Source: an uncultured Bacteroidales bacterium
GTDB taxonomy: Bacteria > Bacteroidota > Bacteroidia > Bacteroidales > FEN-979
Direction of reading: 5' to 3'
DNA: 58,044 bases
Assembly: GCA_903875045.1 (NCBI GenBank)
Contig: CAIQUS010000111.1
Coordinates: 1-58,044 of the forward strand
Both the position numbers and the translations under genes were made by a program. The notes beneath the pieces were generated by a model. It did not search any database and was not told the DNA's origin. It worked only from the letters and a program-made list of their open reading frames with translations. The number at the start of each line of letters is the position of its first letter. Position 1 is the stretch's first letter. Shown piece after piece: positions 52,501 through 54,206 of this stretch.

Positions 52501-53379
52501 AAGGGCCCCTGAAGGAGAATTGCCCACAAAAACATTATACGTGTGTGAATAGATGCAATTTTGATTGGTGGTACAAGTAAATGTTAAAAAGTAAAATCCT
52601 GCCTGGTAAGAATGGATCAGATTACCGGTAAAAGCAGTAAATGTTGTATCATGGCTGTCGCCCCAATCAACATGGTAGGAGGTAATGATTCCAGTATTTT
52701 GTGTAGCATTCGAGACAACCAGATTACTCGGAAGTGTTGAACTGCAGCGGATAAGGTAATAAATGCCATTGTAAATTCCCGATTGTGTGGTCCCGGCAGG
52801 ATCTAATAATGGATTAACCAATGTAAACATTGTTGCAACGACAGCAACCCTGGTTGGATTTTCACAGCCCGTAGTAGTATTGAAGGTAGTTACATAAAAT
52901 GTTGTTGTCGCAGATATGGTTGTTACGTAAGTATTTCCTGTATATAAAGGGGATCCGCCGGTTGAAGAAGAATACCAGTGATAATTCTCCCCGGAGGCGG
53001 CACCCGAAGCAGTCAAAGTGACCGGACCTGGTCCGCATCTTTCCATACCGGGTGAAGTTGCAACGGAGGTTGGCAACGGATTCACCACCACATTAATAGT
53101 CGCTATAGCATTACAAGTAAACGCATCCGAAACCGTTACCGTATAGGTGCCTGCAAGCACTGTCGCAATCTGAGATGTGTTAGCGCCTGTGCTCCATGCA
53201 TAACTGTATGGCGTAACTCCTCCCGTGGCTACCGCCGTTAATGTAACCGTTTGCCCTGCACAAACAGTATCATTCGGCGAAGGTGTAATGCTCACCAGAC
53301 ACTGCCCAAGAACAACATTAGTAGTCTGGGTGAAGAAGATTGCAAGGAATAAGTATAAAAACAGTAAAGATTTTTTCAT
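25522..53379 (-). CDS. Giant 9,285-residue modular surface protein, T9SS type B, PKD/Ig-like repeats
   Basis: A single open frame of 27,858 bp. Residues 1-26 are a signal peptide (LLFLYLFLAIFFTQTTN). Then come a SprB-like Ig repeat (27-98), an Ig-like domain and PKD-like domains (to about 510). The main array follows: 37 A-type PKD-like domains of ~91 residues (QVNxPADQxVCN...TYTWTN...SIGLAASGTGNI...TITVTPhF...TCxG...TFTITVNP), with ten B-type and nine C-type relatives (about 510-5880). Next are 13 D-type domains (NGSQTGISYQL), five E-type domains (WTTMGDGTFDN), one Ig-like and one more D-type domain, 18 canonical PKD domains (WDFGDGS) and a C-terminal gliding-motility/T9SS type B sorting domain (NLFVPNAFSP, MIFDKWGHLLWES, final TMGTVTLIR). 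About 97 beta-sandwich domains in all, most with a cysteine pair. No enzyme motif is seen. Likely a cell-surface adhesin or fibre. A possible weak -7 box (TACTTTTC) lies at 53452-53459. Confidence 0.95.
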   Translation of the reverse strand: MKKSLLFLYLFLAIFFTQTTNVVLGQCLVSITPSPNDTVCAGQTVTLTAVATGGVTPYSYAWSTGANTSQIATVLAGTYTVTVSDAFTCNAIATINVVVNPLPTSVATSPGMERCGPGPVTLTASGAASGENYHWYSSSTGGSPLYTGNTYVTTISATTTFYVTTFNTTTGCENPTRVAVVATMFTLVNPLLDPAGTTQSGIYNGIYYLIRCSSTLPSNLVVSNATQNTGIITSYHVDWGDSHDTTFTAFTGNLIHSYQAGFYFLTFTCTTNQNCIYSHTYNVFVGNSPSGALGNPGSMSGCRPFTLKFPVVGVQSNVPGTKYEVYFGDGQSAVYYHPDIPDTISHTYTLSSCGYSFTAPNGTVYQNSFVASMQITNPCTPTAGNAIYPIVISSAPVANFTTNTSTTCIEQQVTATNTSDPGGVIGISGCGSPPSKYWSISPSTGWYIVAPSLTGNNGGYPNDIDYWINGSEVLLVKFTAAGTYSITLFTGNGCGISSKTYTITVNPTPEVTQPANQVVCNGFQTSQIIFTGTGTSYTWTNDNVTIGLGAMGTGDIPPFTGLNPNASPVTATITVTPQYTSGGVTCSGPPKQFTITVNPTPIVVQPASQLLCNGSLTTQINFIGTGTSYTWTNNTTSIGLAAAGTGNIASFAAVNTGTSPVTATLVVTPRFLNGSVTCYGSTQTFTITVNPTGQVNQPADQVVCNGSGTAPVVFTTNNSGGTTTYTWSNDQTGIGLAASGSGNIGSFTAVNTGTSVLIATIIVTPHFLNSTVNCNGPTKTFHILVNPGGQINQPANQLVCNGENTVSVSFSTVNTGGTTTYTWSNNQTSIGLAATGSGNIASFQAINTGTAPISATITVMPHFSYGSIICDGNPKSFTITVNPTGQVNLPANQNVCHNANTSIVTFGTVNTGGTTTYTWTNDQVSIGLGATGTGNIPPFTAINPGSGPVVANIVVTPHFTNGTSTCDGPSQTFTITVNPAGQVNKPSDQVLCNYSSTSLVTFTTSNTSGTTTYSWTNNLTSIGLAASGSGNIPPFTALNSGTAPVVATITVIPTFTNGGISCPGTSQSFTITVNPSPIITSAPAKTICDNTGVGYTITSSTSGTTFSWTASVLTLPTGGTINNFNNCLSSCGSFINDILDNTGTSPGVVRYIITPTGPTPTNCPGTPFYFDVTVQPTPTVAASPAAQTVCNGTATSILLSSAITGATVTYSWTAALTSGTAGGFSGGSGSTIVQTLTNTTTSPATVTYHITPKIGSCSGTAIDVVVTVNPSGQVNDPADQVVCNGSNTSVTFTTNNTIGITTYTWTNNQTSIGLASAGTGHIATFTAINTGTSPVVATIVVIPHFTYGLLTCDGSQQTFTITVNPSGQVNKPADQVVCHNSNTSPVTFTTINTSGVTIYTWTNNQPGIGLAASGTGNIPSFTALNPGTVPVIALITVTPHVTLGSITCDGSPQTFTITVNPAGQVNDPADQVLCHNSITSLISFSTLNTLGTTTYSWSNNTTSIGLAANGTGDITPFTATNSGTIPVIATITVIPTFTSGGKSCPGPSQTFTITVNPAPVVSSIAAKTICDNASVNYIITSTTSGTTFTWTASASGNITGFSNCSSGCGSLITHNLDNAGTSPGVVTYVIIPNGPAPTNCQGTPFNLDVTVMPTPNVIATPASQTICNGTPTNIALSTTISGATVTYTWNATLTSGSAGGFSSGNGSTIVQTLTNTSTSPATVTYHITPKIGSCTGTPVDVVVTINPAAQVNQPSSQVVCNGATTTQITFGTSNTVGITTYTWTNNTPGIGLAASGSGDILAFIATNNSTAQVVATISVFPTFTNGGISCIGSSKTFSITVNPSGQVNDPADQVVCKNGVTTPVVFTTNNLGGTTTYIWTNDVTSIGLAASGTGNIGFFTALNSGSAPVVATITVTPHYTNGSAICTGASQTFTFTVNPSGQVNKPPDQELCNNSITTPVIFSTNNTAGTTTYTWINNTPGIGLAASGTGDISAFLAINSGSLPVVATITVTPHFVNGGQSCPGSPQTFTITVNPTATVNSSPAKTICNNTGANYTITSATSGTTFTWTASVFISPANGTITDFSDCTSGCGNLINEPLINTGTSPGVVRYVITPTGPGITICPGIPFNFDVTVQPTPVVIATPASQTICNGTPTNIGLSTTITGATVTYSWTATLTSGSASGFSPGSGNAIAQTLTNSTTSPATVTYHITPAIGGCTGIPIDAVVTVNPTGQVNQPSNQLVCNGMYTLPINFGTSNTVGITTYTWTNNTPGIGLAASGSGDILPFIATNSGLSPVVATIVVIPTFTNEGGSCTGPFKTFSITVNPSGQVNDPADQVVCKNGATSSVAFTTNNLGGATTYTWTNDQTSIGLAASGTGNIWIFTALNAGTAPLVATITVTPHYTNGSATCTGTSQTFTYTVNPSGQVNKPTDQELCNNSITSPVIFSTNNTAGTTTYTWVNNTTSIGLAASGTGDISAFLATNSGSVPVVATITVTPTFSNAGKSCPGSTQTFTITVNPTATVNSSPVKTICNNTGVNYTITSATSGTTFTWTASVFTSPANGTITDFNDCSSGCGNIINHTLNNTGTSPGVVRYIITPTGPGITSCPGIPFNFDVTVQPTPVVIATPASQTVCHGTQTNIALSTTITGATLTYSWTAALTSGSASGFSPGSANTIAQTLTNTTTLPATVTYHITPAIGSCTGTPIDVVVTVNPAGQVNQPANQLVCNSTATSQITFGTSNTVGITTYTWSNNTPGIGLAASGSGDIPPFFAVNNGLSPVVATIVVIPTFINEGGSCTGPSKSFTITVNPSGQVNDPADQVVCNGSNTSVTFSTNSTLGTTTYSWTNDQTSIGLAASGNGNIPTFGAVNSGNTPVTANITVTPHSTIGSISCDGPAQTFTITVNPTGQVNKPADQELCNNSSTLPVSFTTNNSGGSTTYTWINNTTSIGLAASGTGNISAFLATNSGSVPVVATITVTPTFTNAGKSCPGSTQSFTITVNPTATVNSSPAKTICNNTGVNYTITSATTGTTFTWTASVFTSPANGTITDFSDCTSGCGNIINPTLNNTGTSPGVVRYIITPTGPGITICPGIPFDFYVTVQPTPQVIATPALQTVCHGTPTSIALTTTITGATVTYSWTASLTSGTATGFADGTGNTIAQTLTNTTTSPATVTYHITPAIGSCTGTPIDVVVTINPAGQVNQPANQLVCNGTSTSQITFGTSNTVGITTYSWTNNTPGIGLSASGSGDIPPFIAINSGLSPIVASIVVIPTFINEGGSCTGPSKTFTITVNPSGQVNDPADQVVCNGSNTSVTFSTNSTSGTTTYSWANDLTSIGLAASGTGNIPTFGAVNSGTTPVTATITVTPHSTIGSISCDGPAQTFTITVNPTGQVNKPADQELCNGSSTLPVAFSTNNTGGTTTYTWINNTTSIGLAASGTGNISAFLATNSGSSPVVATITVTPIFANGGTSCPGSTQIFTITVNPTATVNSSPAKTICNNTGVNYTITSATTGTTFTWTASVYTSPANGTITNFSDCSSGCGNLINHTLNNTGTSPGVVRYIITPTGPGITICPGIPFYFDVTVQPTPVVIANPALQTVCNGTMTSIALTTTTTGATVTYSWTASLTSGTATGFADGTGNAISQTLINTTNSPAAVTYHITPAIGPCAGIPIDVVVTINPTGQVNDPNNQVVCNNGSTAMVTFTTNNTSGITTYSWTNDQPGIGLAASGTGHIASFIAANTGTAPVVASIMVTPHFTNGSATCEGPAQTFTITVNPTAQVNDPADQIVCNTSPVSVTFTTNNTVGTTTYTWTNDQTSIGLAANGTGNITSFAASNTGTAPVFANIAVTPYFTNGGITCDGPSQTFTITVNPTGQVNKPSDQVVCNYSNTSLVNFTTNNNGGSTTYTWTNNTTSIGLGANGTGNIPSFVAMNSGTEPVVALITVTPTFMNGVPGCPGTPETFSITVNPTATVTSPPSKTICNSTTVNYTITSATTGTTFTWTVYELTSPTGGHITGFSPCSSGCGVLINHTLANSGTSPGVVRYIITPTGPGTTICPGTPFNFDVTVQPIPDAIASPPSQTICNGSTTSIALTTNTSGTTVTYSWTASLTSGTATGFADGAGNAIAQTLTNTTTSPATVTYHITPAINNCMGIPIDVVVTINPDGQVNQPASQEVCNGNSTTLITFGTPVTGGTTTYSWTNNTPGIGLAANGTGNILPFITSNSGSIPVVATIVVTPAFTNGGISCTGSTKTFTITVNPSGQVNDPSDQVVCNGSTTSVTFTTNNPSGTTTYTWTNDQMSIGLAASGTGNIAAFGAVNSGNAPVTATITVTPHLTIGNFPCSGPSQIFTITVNPTGQVNKPADQELCNNSTTSQVDFTTTNIGGITTYTWINNTTTIGLAASGTGNISAFTATNSGTMPVVATITVTPVFTNGGTSCQGSTQSFTITVNPTATVTSDPAKTICNNTGVNYTITSATTGTTFTWTASVITLPTGNVNGFSACNSGCGNMINHTLANSGTSPGVVRYIITPTGPGVTICPGTPFNFDVTVQPTPDVIASPPSQTICNGSTTSIALTTNTTGATVTYSWTASLTSGTATGFADGAGNTIAQTLTNTTTSPATVTYHITPAINNCTGIPIDVVVTINPDGQVNQPASQEVCNGTSTAQITFGTTLTGGITTYSWTNNTPGIGLAASGSGNILPFITINSGSLPVVATIVVTPVFTNGGITCTGSTKTFTITVNPSGQVNDPSDQVVCNGSNTSVTFTTNNTSGTTTYTWTNDQTSIGLASNGTGNIAAFGAVNSGNTPVTATITVTPHLTIGTFPCSGPSQIFTITVNPTGQVNKPADQELCNSSNTSPVTFTTNNTGGSTTYTWTNNTTSIGLADSGTGNISGFTATNSGTMPVVATITVTPVFTSGGTSCQGSTQSFTITVNPTATVTSSPAKTICNNTGVNYTITSATTGTTFTWTASVITLPAGNINGFSACNSGCGNMINHTIINSGTSPGIVRYVITPTGPGVTICPGTPFNFDVTVQPTPDVIASPPSQTICNGATTSIALTTNITGAIVTYSWTASLTSGTASGFADGAGNTIAQTLTNTTTSPATVTYHITPAIDNCNGVPIDVVVTINPTGQVNDPTDQVVCNNGSTALVTFTTSNTTGITTYTWTNDQTSIGLAASGTGNIASFTANNSGTAPVVASITVTPHFTNGLVTCDGTAQTFTITVNPTGQVNTPDDQVICNNSNSSVTFTTINTLGTTTYSWTNDQTSIGLAANGTGHIASFTTLNTGTSPVIATISVTPHYTYGNVTCDGPVKTFHITVNPSGFVNQPLNQVLCNSANTNPVVFTTVLTGGTTAYTWTNDQTSIGLAGSGSGDIPSFAAINTGSSPVVATITVTPFFTNGTVTCEGPAKSFSITVNPGGQMDQPANQYLCNGGNTASVIFVSSNSGGTTTYSWTNDQASIGLPAIGSGNISSFTAINTGTSPVTATIIVTPHFSNGSVTCEGGSKTFTIEVNPTAQVNQPPSQVVCNNFNTSAITFSTTTTGGTTVFTWINNQSGIGLSASGTGDIPIFTTVNTGSTPIVATITVTPHFNNGTVTCDGPAKTFTIAVNPSGQMNQPANQVVCNGQSTAPINFVSTNFGGTSTYLWTNNETSIGLAAGGTGDIAAFTAINTGFTPIVATITVTPQFTNGSVTCDGPTTTFTITVNPTGQVNQPSDQVLCNSFSTTPVIFGTLNSNGITTYTWTNDQISIGLSSNGTGDIPSFIAINAVNAPVIATIVVTPHFANGPASCIGPPKTFTFTVNPTPNTIFSLPNQVICSEHSTTAVGLFSSVANTTFTWTVAPSGTGATPCAASCGNTIPAEILTNSSLVPVDVNYSVTPEFATCLGQVSIYTVTVNPLPVSKIISGGGAYCAEGPGVPITVENTESGIAYTLYRGVDSVAFLVGDGTTMSFPNQFIAGVYTVNAMNTVTDCSRFMNNSVTVTVNPLPTVYPMTTSRDSCYTFGGLGIKIGLANSDTNISYTLFHDTVPIAPSLLGPGPLNFGYKTLAGYYHVRATNIITGCEKYFPDSIRVCVIYYPNIFNVFGGGVICEGDSGKVVGIDGSEFNVKYILKRNGLTFKEMLGTAAEDTLIFGKFTTAGLYTVQGINLSSGLSKMMHDSAVIVVHPVPAAYLLVPQGDTCYGTEVLINGSEAGINYYLIRGNDTISMRPGTGQFGLLTFGHQYDTGTYRVVAINPITKCKTDAIGTVTLHPAPEIFTVIPPGILCPGQIVQVTGSQIGINYQLRRDSLINVGPPIPGTGVSLNFGPQYLPGKYRVIAYNPLTHCYSWMNGDATIQPAPTVYNMLPSGDTCAIALIRLNGSQTGISYRLILNETQYLDSLYGTGQPLLFGSYQTAGTYKIKAIDTLTHCEYWMADSLRIFATPIKYNITPNGIACANSPIGLDNCQSGVLYTLIRNGSIIVAGPIPCTGGAFSFGAQSLPGTYTIEATFASTSCHSVMNGSAILLPLPVTYQIEPQGSQCAGTEIYLNGSQTGISYQLLRNSIIQVTKDGNGTMLSFGKQFLAGVYTVKAVNTITTCDTLMDGTTTIMPGPIEYTITPAGINCSPTIIGLSNSETGLMYQLRRDSLTNVGLPHAGTGSALIFGSQHLPGVYRIVAYNPTTDCYGWMPGSVTIEPPAVVYNILPSRDTCAPAIVRLNGSQSGKRYILILNGTIYLDTLMGTGGPLIFGTYQTSGVYKITATDTVTDCQYPMADSVRIFALPTKYNVIPNGVGCANMNIGLDGSETGVNYTLIRDSLFIAAGPVAGTGSAIWFGNQFYPGKYTVQAVYSTNSCNSVMNGATVLSPLPESFLVQPAGDQCVGTDIYLNGSHIGVSYQLLRNNIPVSTLPGTGFIIHFGLQYQVGIYTVKAVNTITSCDTMMTGSTNIQPSPLTFAVLPQGANCAPAEISLAGSQNGVSYELYRNGFSIATVPGTGGPVTFGLQPAGSYFVIATTVATLCSDTLPDHVILTPGPVAFAGNDTAICATYTLQLAGQATSYTSSIWSTMGDGILSDPAILNPVYTPGPADITSGSVNLVLMVYGSPECMSVSVTDTIIVTINPFPIVDAGANDTICVTQTASLNASVQHVSTMHWTTMGDGTFDNAIVLNPVYSPGPLDQLAGHVQLKLTVHGTLSCMGDTISDFLTLYFQPLPVASAGPDDTICENWSYRLSGSAQHQSSVLWTTLGDGSFDNPAILDATYTAGTNDRTTGSVRLVLTANGLAHCSLETDRDTMKLILNKLPMVNVGPDTTICANQSYHVFATVQRNSDLLWITSGDGTFNNIHTLNPVYTPGPLDILTGSAMLRLSVHGVLSCLTETVSDSLLLSLYPLPVANAGNDTLSCPNVAIPMHSSAAHYMSVLWSSLGDGVFDNSTLLQPHYTPGLIDLQQGFVSLIMTVNGLQQCAPVIDSDTITITFKPLPAITLSGTDTICEGTSVFVTMTLSGLGPWSVTYTDGLNNFTINNIPASPYNLSVSPIATTTYTILSVTDANCTVTQTGPFFTITVYPQPDTYNMTSTNGGGYCEGGSGIEIGLDGSQTGILYQLLFSGMPSGTPLPGTGAPISFGWKTTPGIYQVEARHPQTLCEVTYSDSVLVRIFATPQVDFTSDSACLGFPTQFHLTGLDIGRIATWQWNFGDGNSATFTSPFEPSHLYPATGNYLVTLFVTDTNDCVNTFSHTVSVSELPFVWFSHDAPRCTGNAVTFTDQSHATGSNYLQSWHWEFGDGSDTTIFWSGFSQISHVYSLPNMYAVTLTVTTNKGCSAVITRNIQITPAPAANFSFSNACENEEVQFTDLSLLNGGGSVVTWHWNFDDPLSGQNNTDTTQSPVHVFSATGTYQVRLIVINSGSCRDTIIKVVTVQQGPTPMFTYNTACLGSATQFTDTSTPHAASNIEWQWDFGDGSPVSASQNPSHVYVYAGTYPVKLTVKNSNYCSHDTTINVLVLPLPVAGFQTNAPRCHGAPVTYTNTSTTPHGQIVKWVWNFGDGTDTTILYPSVPNVTHTFVGTASQHVVRLTVKTSDSCTAWVEHLIQSVSGPDAAFYHSDVLCVGQNVQFTDSSLLNGGGPITSWRWNFNDPLSGTGNTSTLQNPLHAFTASGTFNVKMVIANAGGCKDSLVKPVIINVLPVANFTFDTVCQGSLVHFTDQSTTNPGTILTWDWDFGDGSIHATVPNPSHLYTTAGPFTVKLTVMNSGQCTNFKTKVVHLSPAPFAAFSNSTENCSGSEVSFIDQSTYTQGYIVIWTWDFGDGHDTVINFPAYSPVIHTYATAGTYNVILTVKTTDSCTASASNVVTVYNPPVANFTYSSVSCQGSPIQFTDTSQPNGSGSVVSWDWDFGDPGSGVNNQSILQNPTHTFVNSGTYQVRLIIHNAYQCYDTVEKTVTISANPIADFTADTACDGSLVHFTDQSTSSSGTIISWLWDFGDGSPFGTSQNPTHLYATPGSYTVTLTVTTSMGCQHSVNHMILVKTAPTALFAASGFCRGGPTQFTDQSTTSVGSITAWSWNFGDGNFATVQNPVHIYANPGTFTVKLMVTNSGGCTDSVSIPVIILQRPSANFSYFSFYCPEGKVTFTDQSVPAGSPVTSWSWTFAPGSYSTSPNPVFVYSNLASNQLVQLIVHDANGCYDTIDSTIFIKPGFAFTFTAPPSCLGTPTAFTPVSLAAGDILSDLHWTFGESSSGTGNTSTLYEPFHTYANPGSYTVKLKASNSDNCVDSVFKDVTVNRLPIVSVTYTGGLRCDSITFHNASSGGDVPLDSLYCQFGDGSDTTFVPPVPAEFIHQYPGFGWFTAVFTAYNHNECLATETINVNAACISSSFINSDTLACQNSRVVFSDNSSPVDLIHLWKWSFGDGKDTTYTTYSPEISHSYSATGTFPVSLIVRTQSGTGGVSDTSRLQVVVKSSPVSDFSVEGVCKGDSSRFINLSDSNGVPLISTLWTFGDPASQANDTSRLINPVHRYMTPGVHTVTLIQRNDLGCGDTLRKTALVHKLPEAAFITTMPCVRYDIQYKDKSVHGDTIPIKWLWNMGNPRNPYDTLMVKNPVYRFDSAGTYMTYLKVQDEYGCSDTIVKPVTVLPSPIAAFTVTENINGKQGKIRLNNESSKDAKGFKWTFGNGGTSDEVNPVVTYASDEQAYVIELVTWNDGVCFDTTSLKYEFLFDNLFVPNAFSPDNVSGGLGCREFKPKGMNLVDYHAMIFDKWGHLLWESTKLDCQDPNVVNCLGIPTEVWDGTFNGQPMPQDVYMWKISATFKNGKAWEGSDTGKGSTTTMGTVTLIR
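27928..30267 (-). repeat. Three tandem copies of a ~780-bp three-domain PKD unit
   Basis: PKD domains 2-4, 5-7 and 8-10 correspond in register. The first of each has an inserted FGDG.DT...P...HTY loop; the second has NGGG or NGSG and a FxDPLSG or FGDPGSG loop; the third is compact with FGDGSP or FGDGS. The block is 2,340 bp, three times 780; one internal anchor gives spacings of 783 and 780 bp. Confidence 0.82.
31060..32391 (-). repeat. Five tandem E-type domains (~266 bp each)
   Basis: Five consecutive ~89-residue domains share AG.DDTIC, W(T/S)T.GDG.FDN and LNPVYTPGP.D..(T/A)G.V.L.LTV.G...C. They lie between the D-type block and the PKD block of the giant protein. Confidence 0.85.
32638..34659 (-). 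repeat. Two tandem copies of a 1,011-bp four-domain unit (D-type)
   Basis: D-type domains 5-8 and 9-12 match one to one (for example ..INYQLRRDSLINVG with ..LMYQLRRDSLTNVG, and ..YNITPNGIACAN with ..YNVIPNGVGCAN). Equivalent proline codons starting domains 5, 9 and 13 lie at 34659, 33648 and 32637, exactly 1,011 bp apart both times. Confidence 0.88.
38017..51018 (-). repeat. Nine tandem copies of a ~1,445-bp five-domain super-repeat
   Basis: Inside the giant gene, domains follow the order A-alpha (QVNQP), A-beta (QVNDPADQVVC), A-gamma (QVNKPADQELC), B (AKTICNN) and C (SQTICNG), nine times over. Using the same point in each B domain (50101, 48655, 47221, 45772, 44326, 42880, 41434, 39988, 38545), the spacings are 1446, 1434, 1449, 1446, 1446, 1446, 1446 and 1443 bp, all multiples of three. 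Adjacent copies toward the low-coordinate end are nearly identical over long stretches (for example 38285 onward against 39728 onward). Confidence 0.93.
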
Positions 53380-53595
53380 ATAACCAGGGTAAAGTTAACA
53401 CGATCTTTTTCTGACTAAAACAGCATTGAATGTAACGAATGCGGTTTTCCTGAAAAGTATAACAAAATAAAAGAATAATTTTAACAAATACCTTATCTCT
53501 TTTATATAAAATGGTATGAAATGAATATTTAGGTTTGGAATAAATAAGAATAATGCTGCAAGCTATTTGTATACAAGCAATCACAAGGCAAGATC

Positions 53596-53616
53596 CAAAT
53601 TTCAAATTTCAAATTT
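53596..53616. repeat. Heptamer repeat (CAAATTT)3
   Basis: Three perfect CAAATTT units upstream of the giant gene. A second array of the same unit (two perfect plus one partial) is at 53809-53828. Both lie in the 53380-54206 gap, where I see no convincing gene. Confidence 0.8.
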
Positions 53617-53690
53617 GAGTCCACTCCGAAATGTCGTTTATTCATCAAGTCACCATTTAAAAAAATGTTAAACCGCAAAGAACACAAAGA

Positions 53691-53774
53691 AACCGCAAAG
53701 AGCCGCAGAGATAACTCTCAGATAATTACAACTTTGCGAAACTCTGCGAAAATACTCTGCGGCCCTCTGCGGTT
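53691..53774. repeat. Imperfect inverted repeat, interspersed intergenic element
   Basis: Arms 53691-53710 and 53755-53774 pair at 18 of 20 positions (AACCGCAAAG.. against ..CTCTGCGGTT). A half copy (AACCGCAAAGAACACAAAG) precedes it at 53671. Similar CGCAAAG/CTCTGCGG elements are common between genes in Bacteroidota. The ORF across it looks spurious. Confidence 0.7.
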
Positions 53775-53873
53775 AAATTATTTGTTAGCAGACTTATCGG
53801 AGTGCCCTCAAATTTCAAATTTCAAATTCTGCTTTCAAGTCTATTTATATCAATACTCTTTAGTTTCCCAATT

Positions 53874-53908
53874 GGAATTTGGATCATGGAATTTGGACCC
53901 TGGAATTT
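53874..53908. repeat. Heptamer-phased repeat (GGAATTT with alternating units)
   Basis: Five 7-bp units in register: GGAATTT, GGATCAT, GGAATTT, GGACCCT, GGAATTT. It is non-coding and lies in the same repeat-filled gap. Confidence 0.75.
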
Positions 53909-53994
53909 TCGGGGGTGTAAAATTATTAATTCCTTTACCAGACCTTCAAGAAGATGGAATCGGTATTTGTCTTTTTAAACACTGACAGGTCTTA

Positions 53995-54114
53995 CAGACA
54001 CTGTCAGGTTTCGAAAACTCAGACCTGTCAGAGTCTTTTAGACCTGACAGTGTCTGAAAAGGTTTCGAAAACTCAGACCTGTCAGAGTCTTTTAGACCTG
54101 ACAGTGTCTGAAAA
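53995..54114. repeat. 54-bp exact tandem duplication with nested palindromes
   Basis: Units 54007-54060 and 54061-54114 are identical (GGTTTCGAAAACTCAGACCT...GTGTCTGAAAA). CAGACACTGTCAGGT (53995-54009) is the reverse complement of ACCTGACAGTGTCTG in each unit (54042-54056 and 54096-54110), so alternative hairpins can form. The CAGACCTGTCAG/ACCTGACAG theme resembles interspersed palindromes seen in other Bacteroidota. Confidence 0.85.
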
Positions 54115-54179
54115 ACTTCAAATTGGAATTTACCAGGTGTAACTTGTCTGAAAGGGATATGCAGTTTAAAATATTATCC

Positions 54180-54187
54180 TAAATTTG
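54180..54187 (+). promoter_or_regulatory. -7 element for the CAP-domain gene
   Basis: TAAATTTG fits TAnnTTTG, 19 bp before the ATG at 54207. No clear -33 TTTG. Confidence 0.45.
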
Positions 54188-54206
54188 TTTGCAAATAATC
54201 ACCCCG

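Noticed and set aside
25522-53379. Giant frame as an assembly artefact
   Set aside because: All super-repeat spacings are multiples of three, units have diverged in sequence, and signal peptide and sorting domain sit at the correct ends. The exact copy number may still be wrong if near-identical units 8 and 9 were collapsed or expanded.
53665-53985. 106-residue ORF upstream of the CAP gene
   Set aside because: It is made of intergenic repeats (CGCAAAG inverted repeat, CAAATTT and GGAATTT arrays) and has no protein-like composition or domain.
53954-54142. 62-residue ORF with an internal 18-residue repeat
   Set aside because: The repeat is simply the 54-bp palindromic duplication read in one frame; no start context or homology signal.
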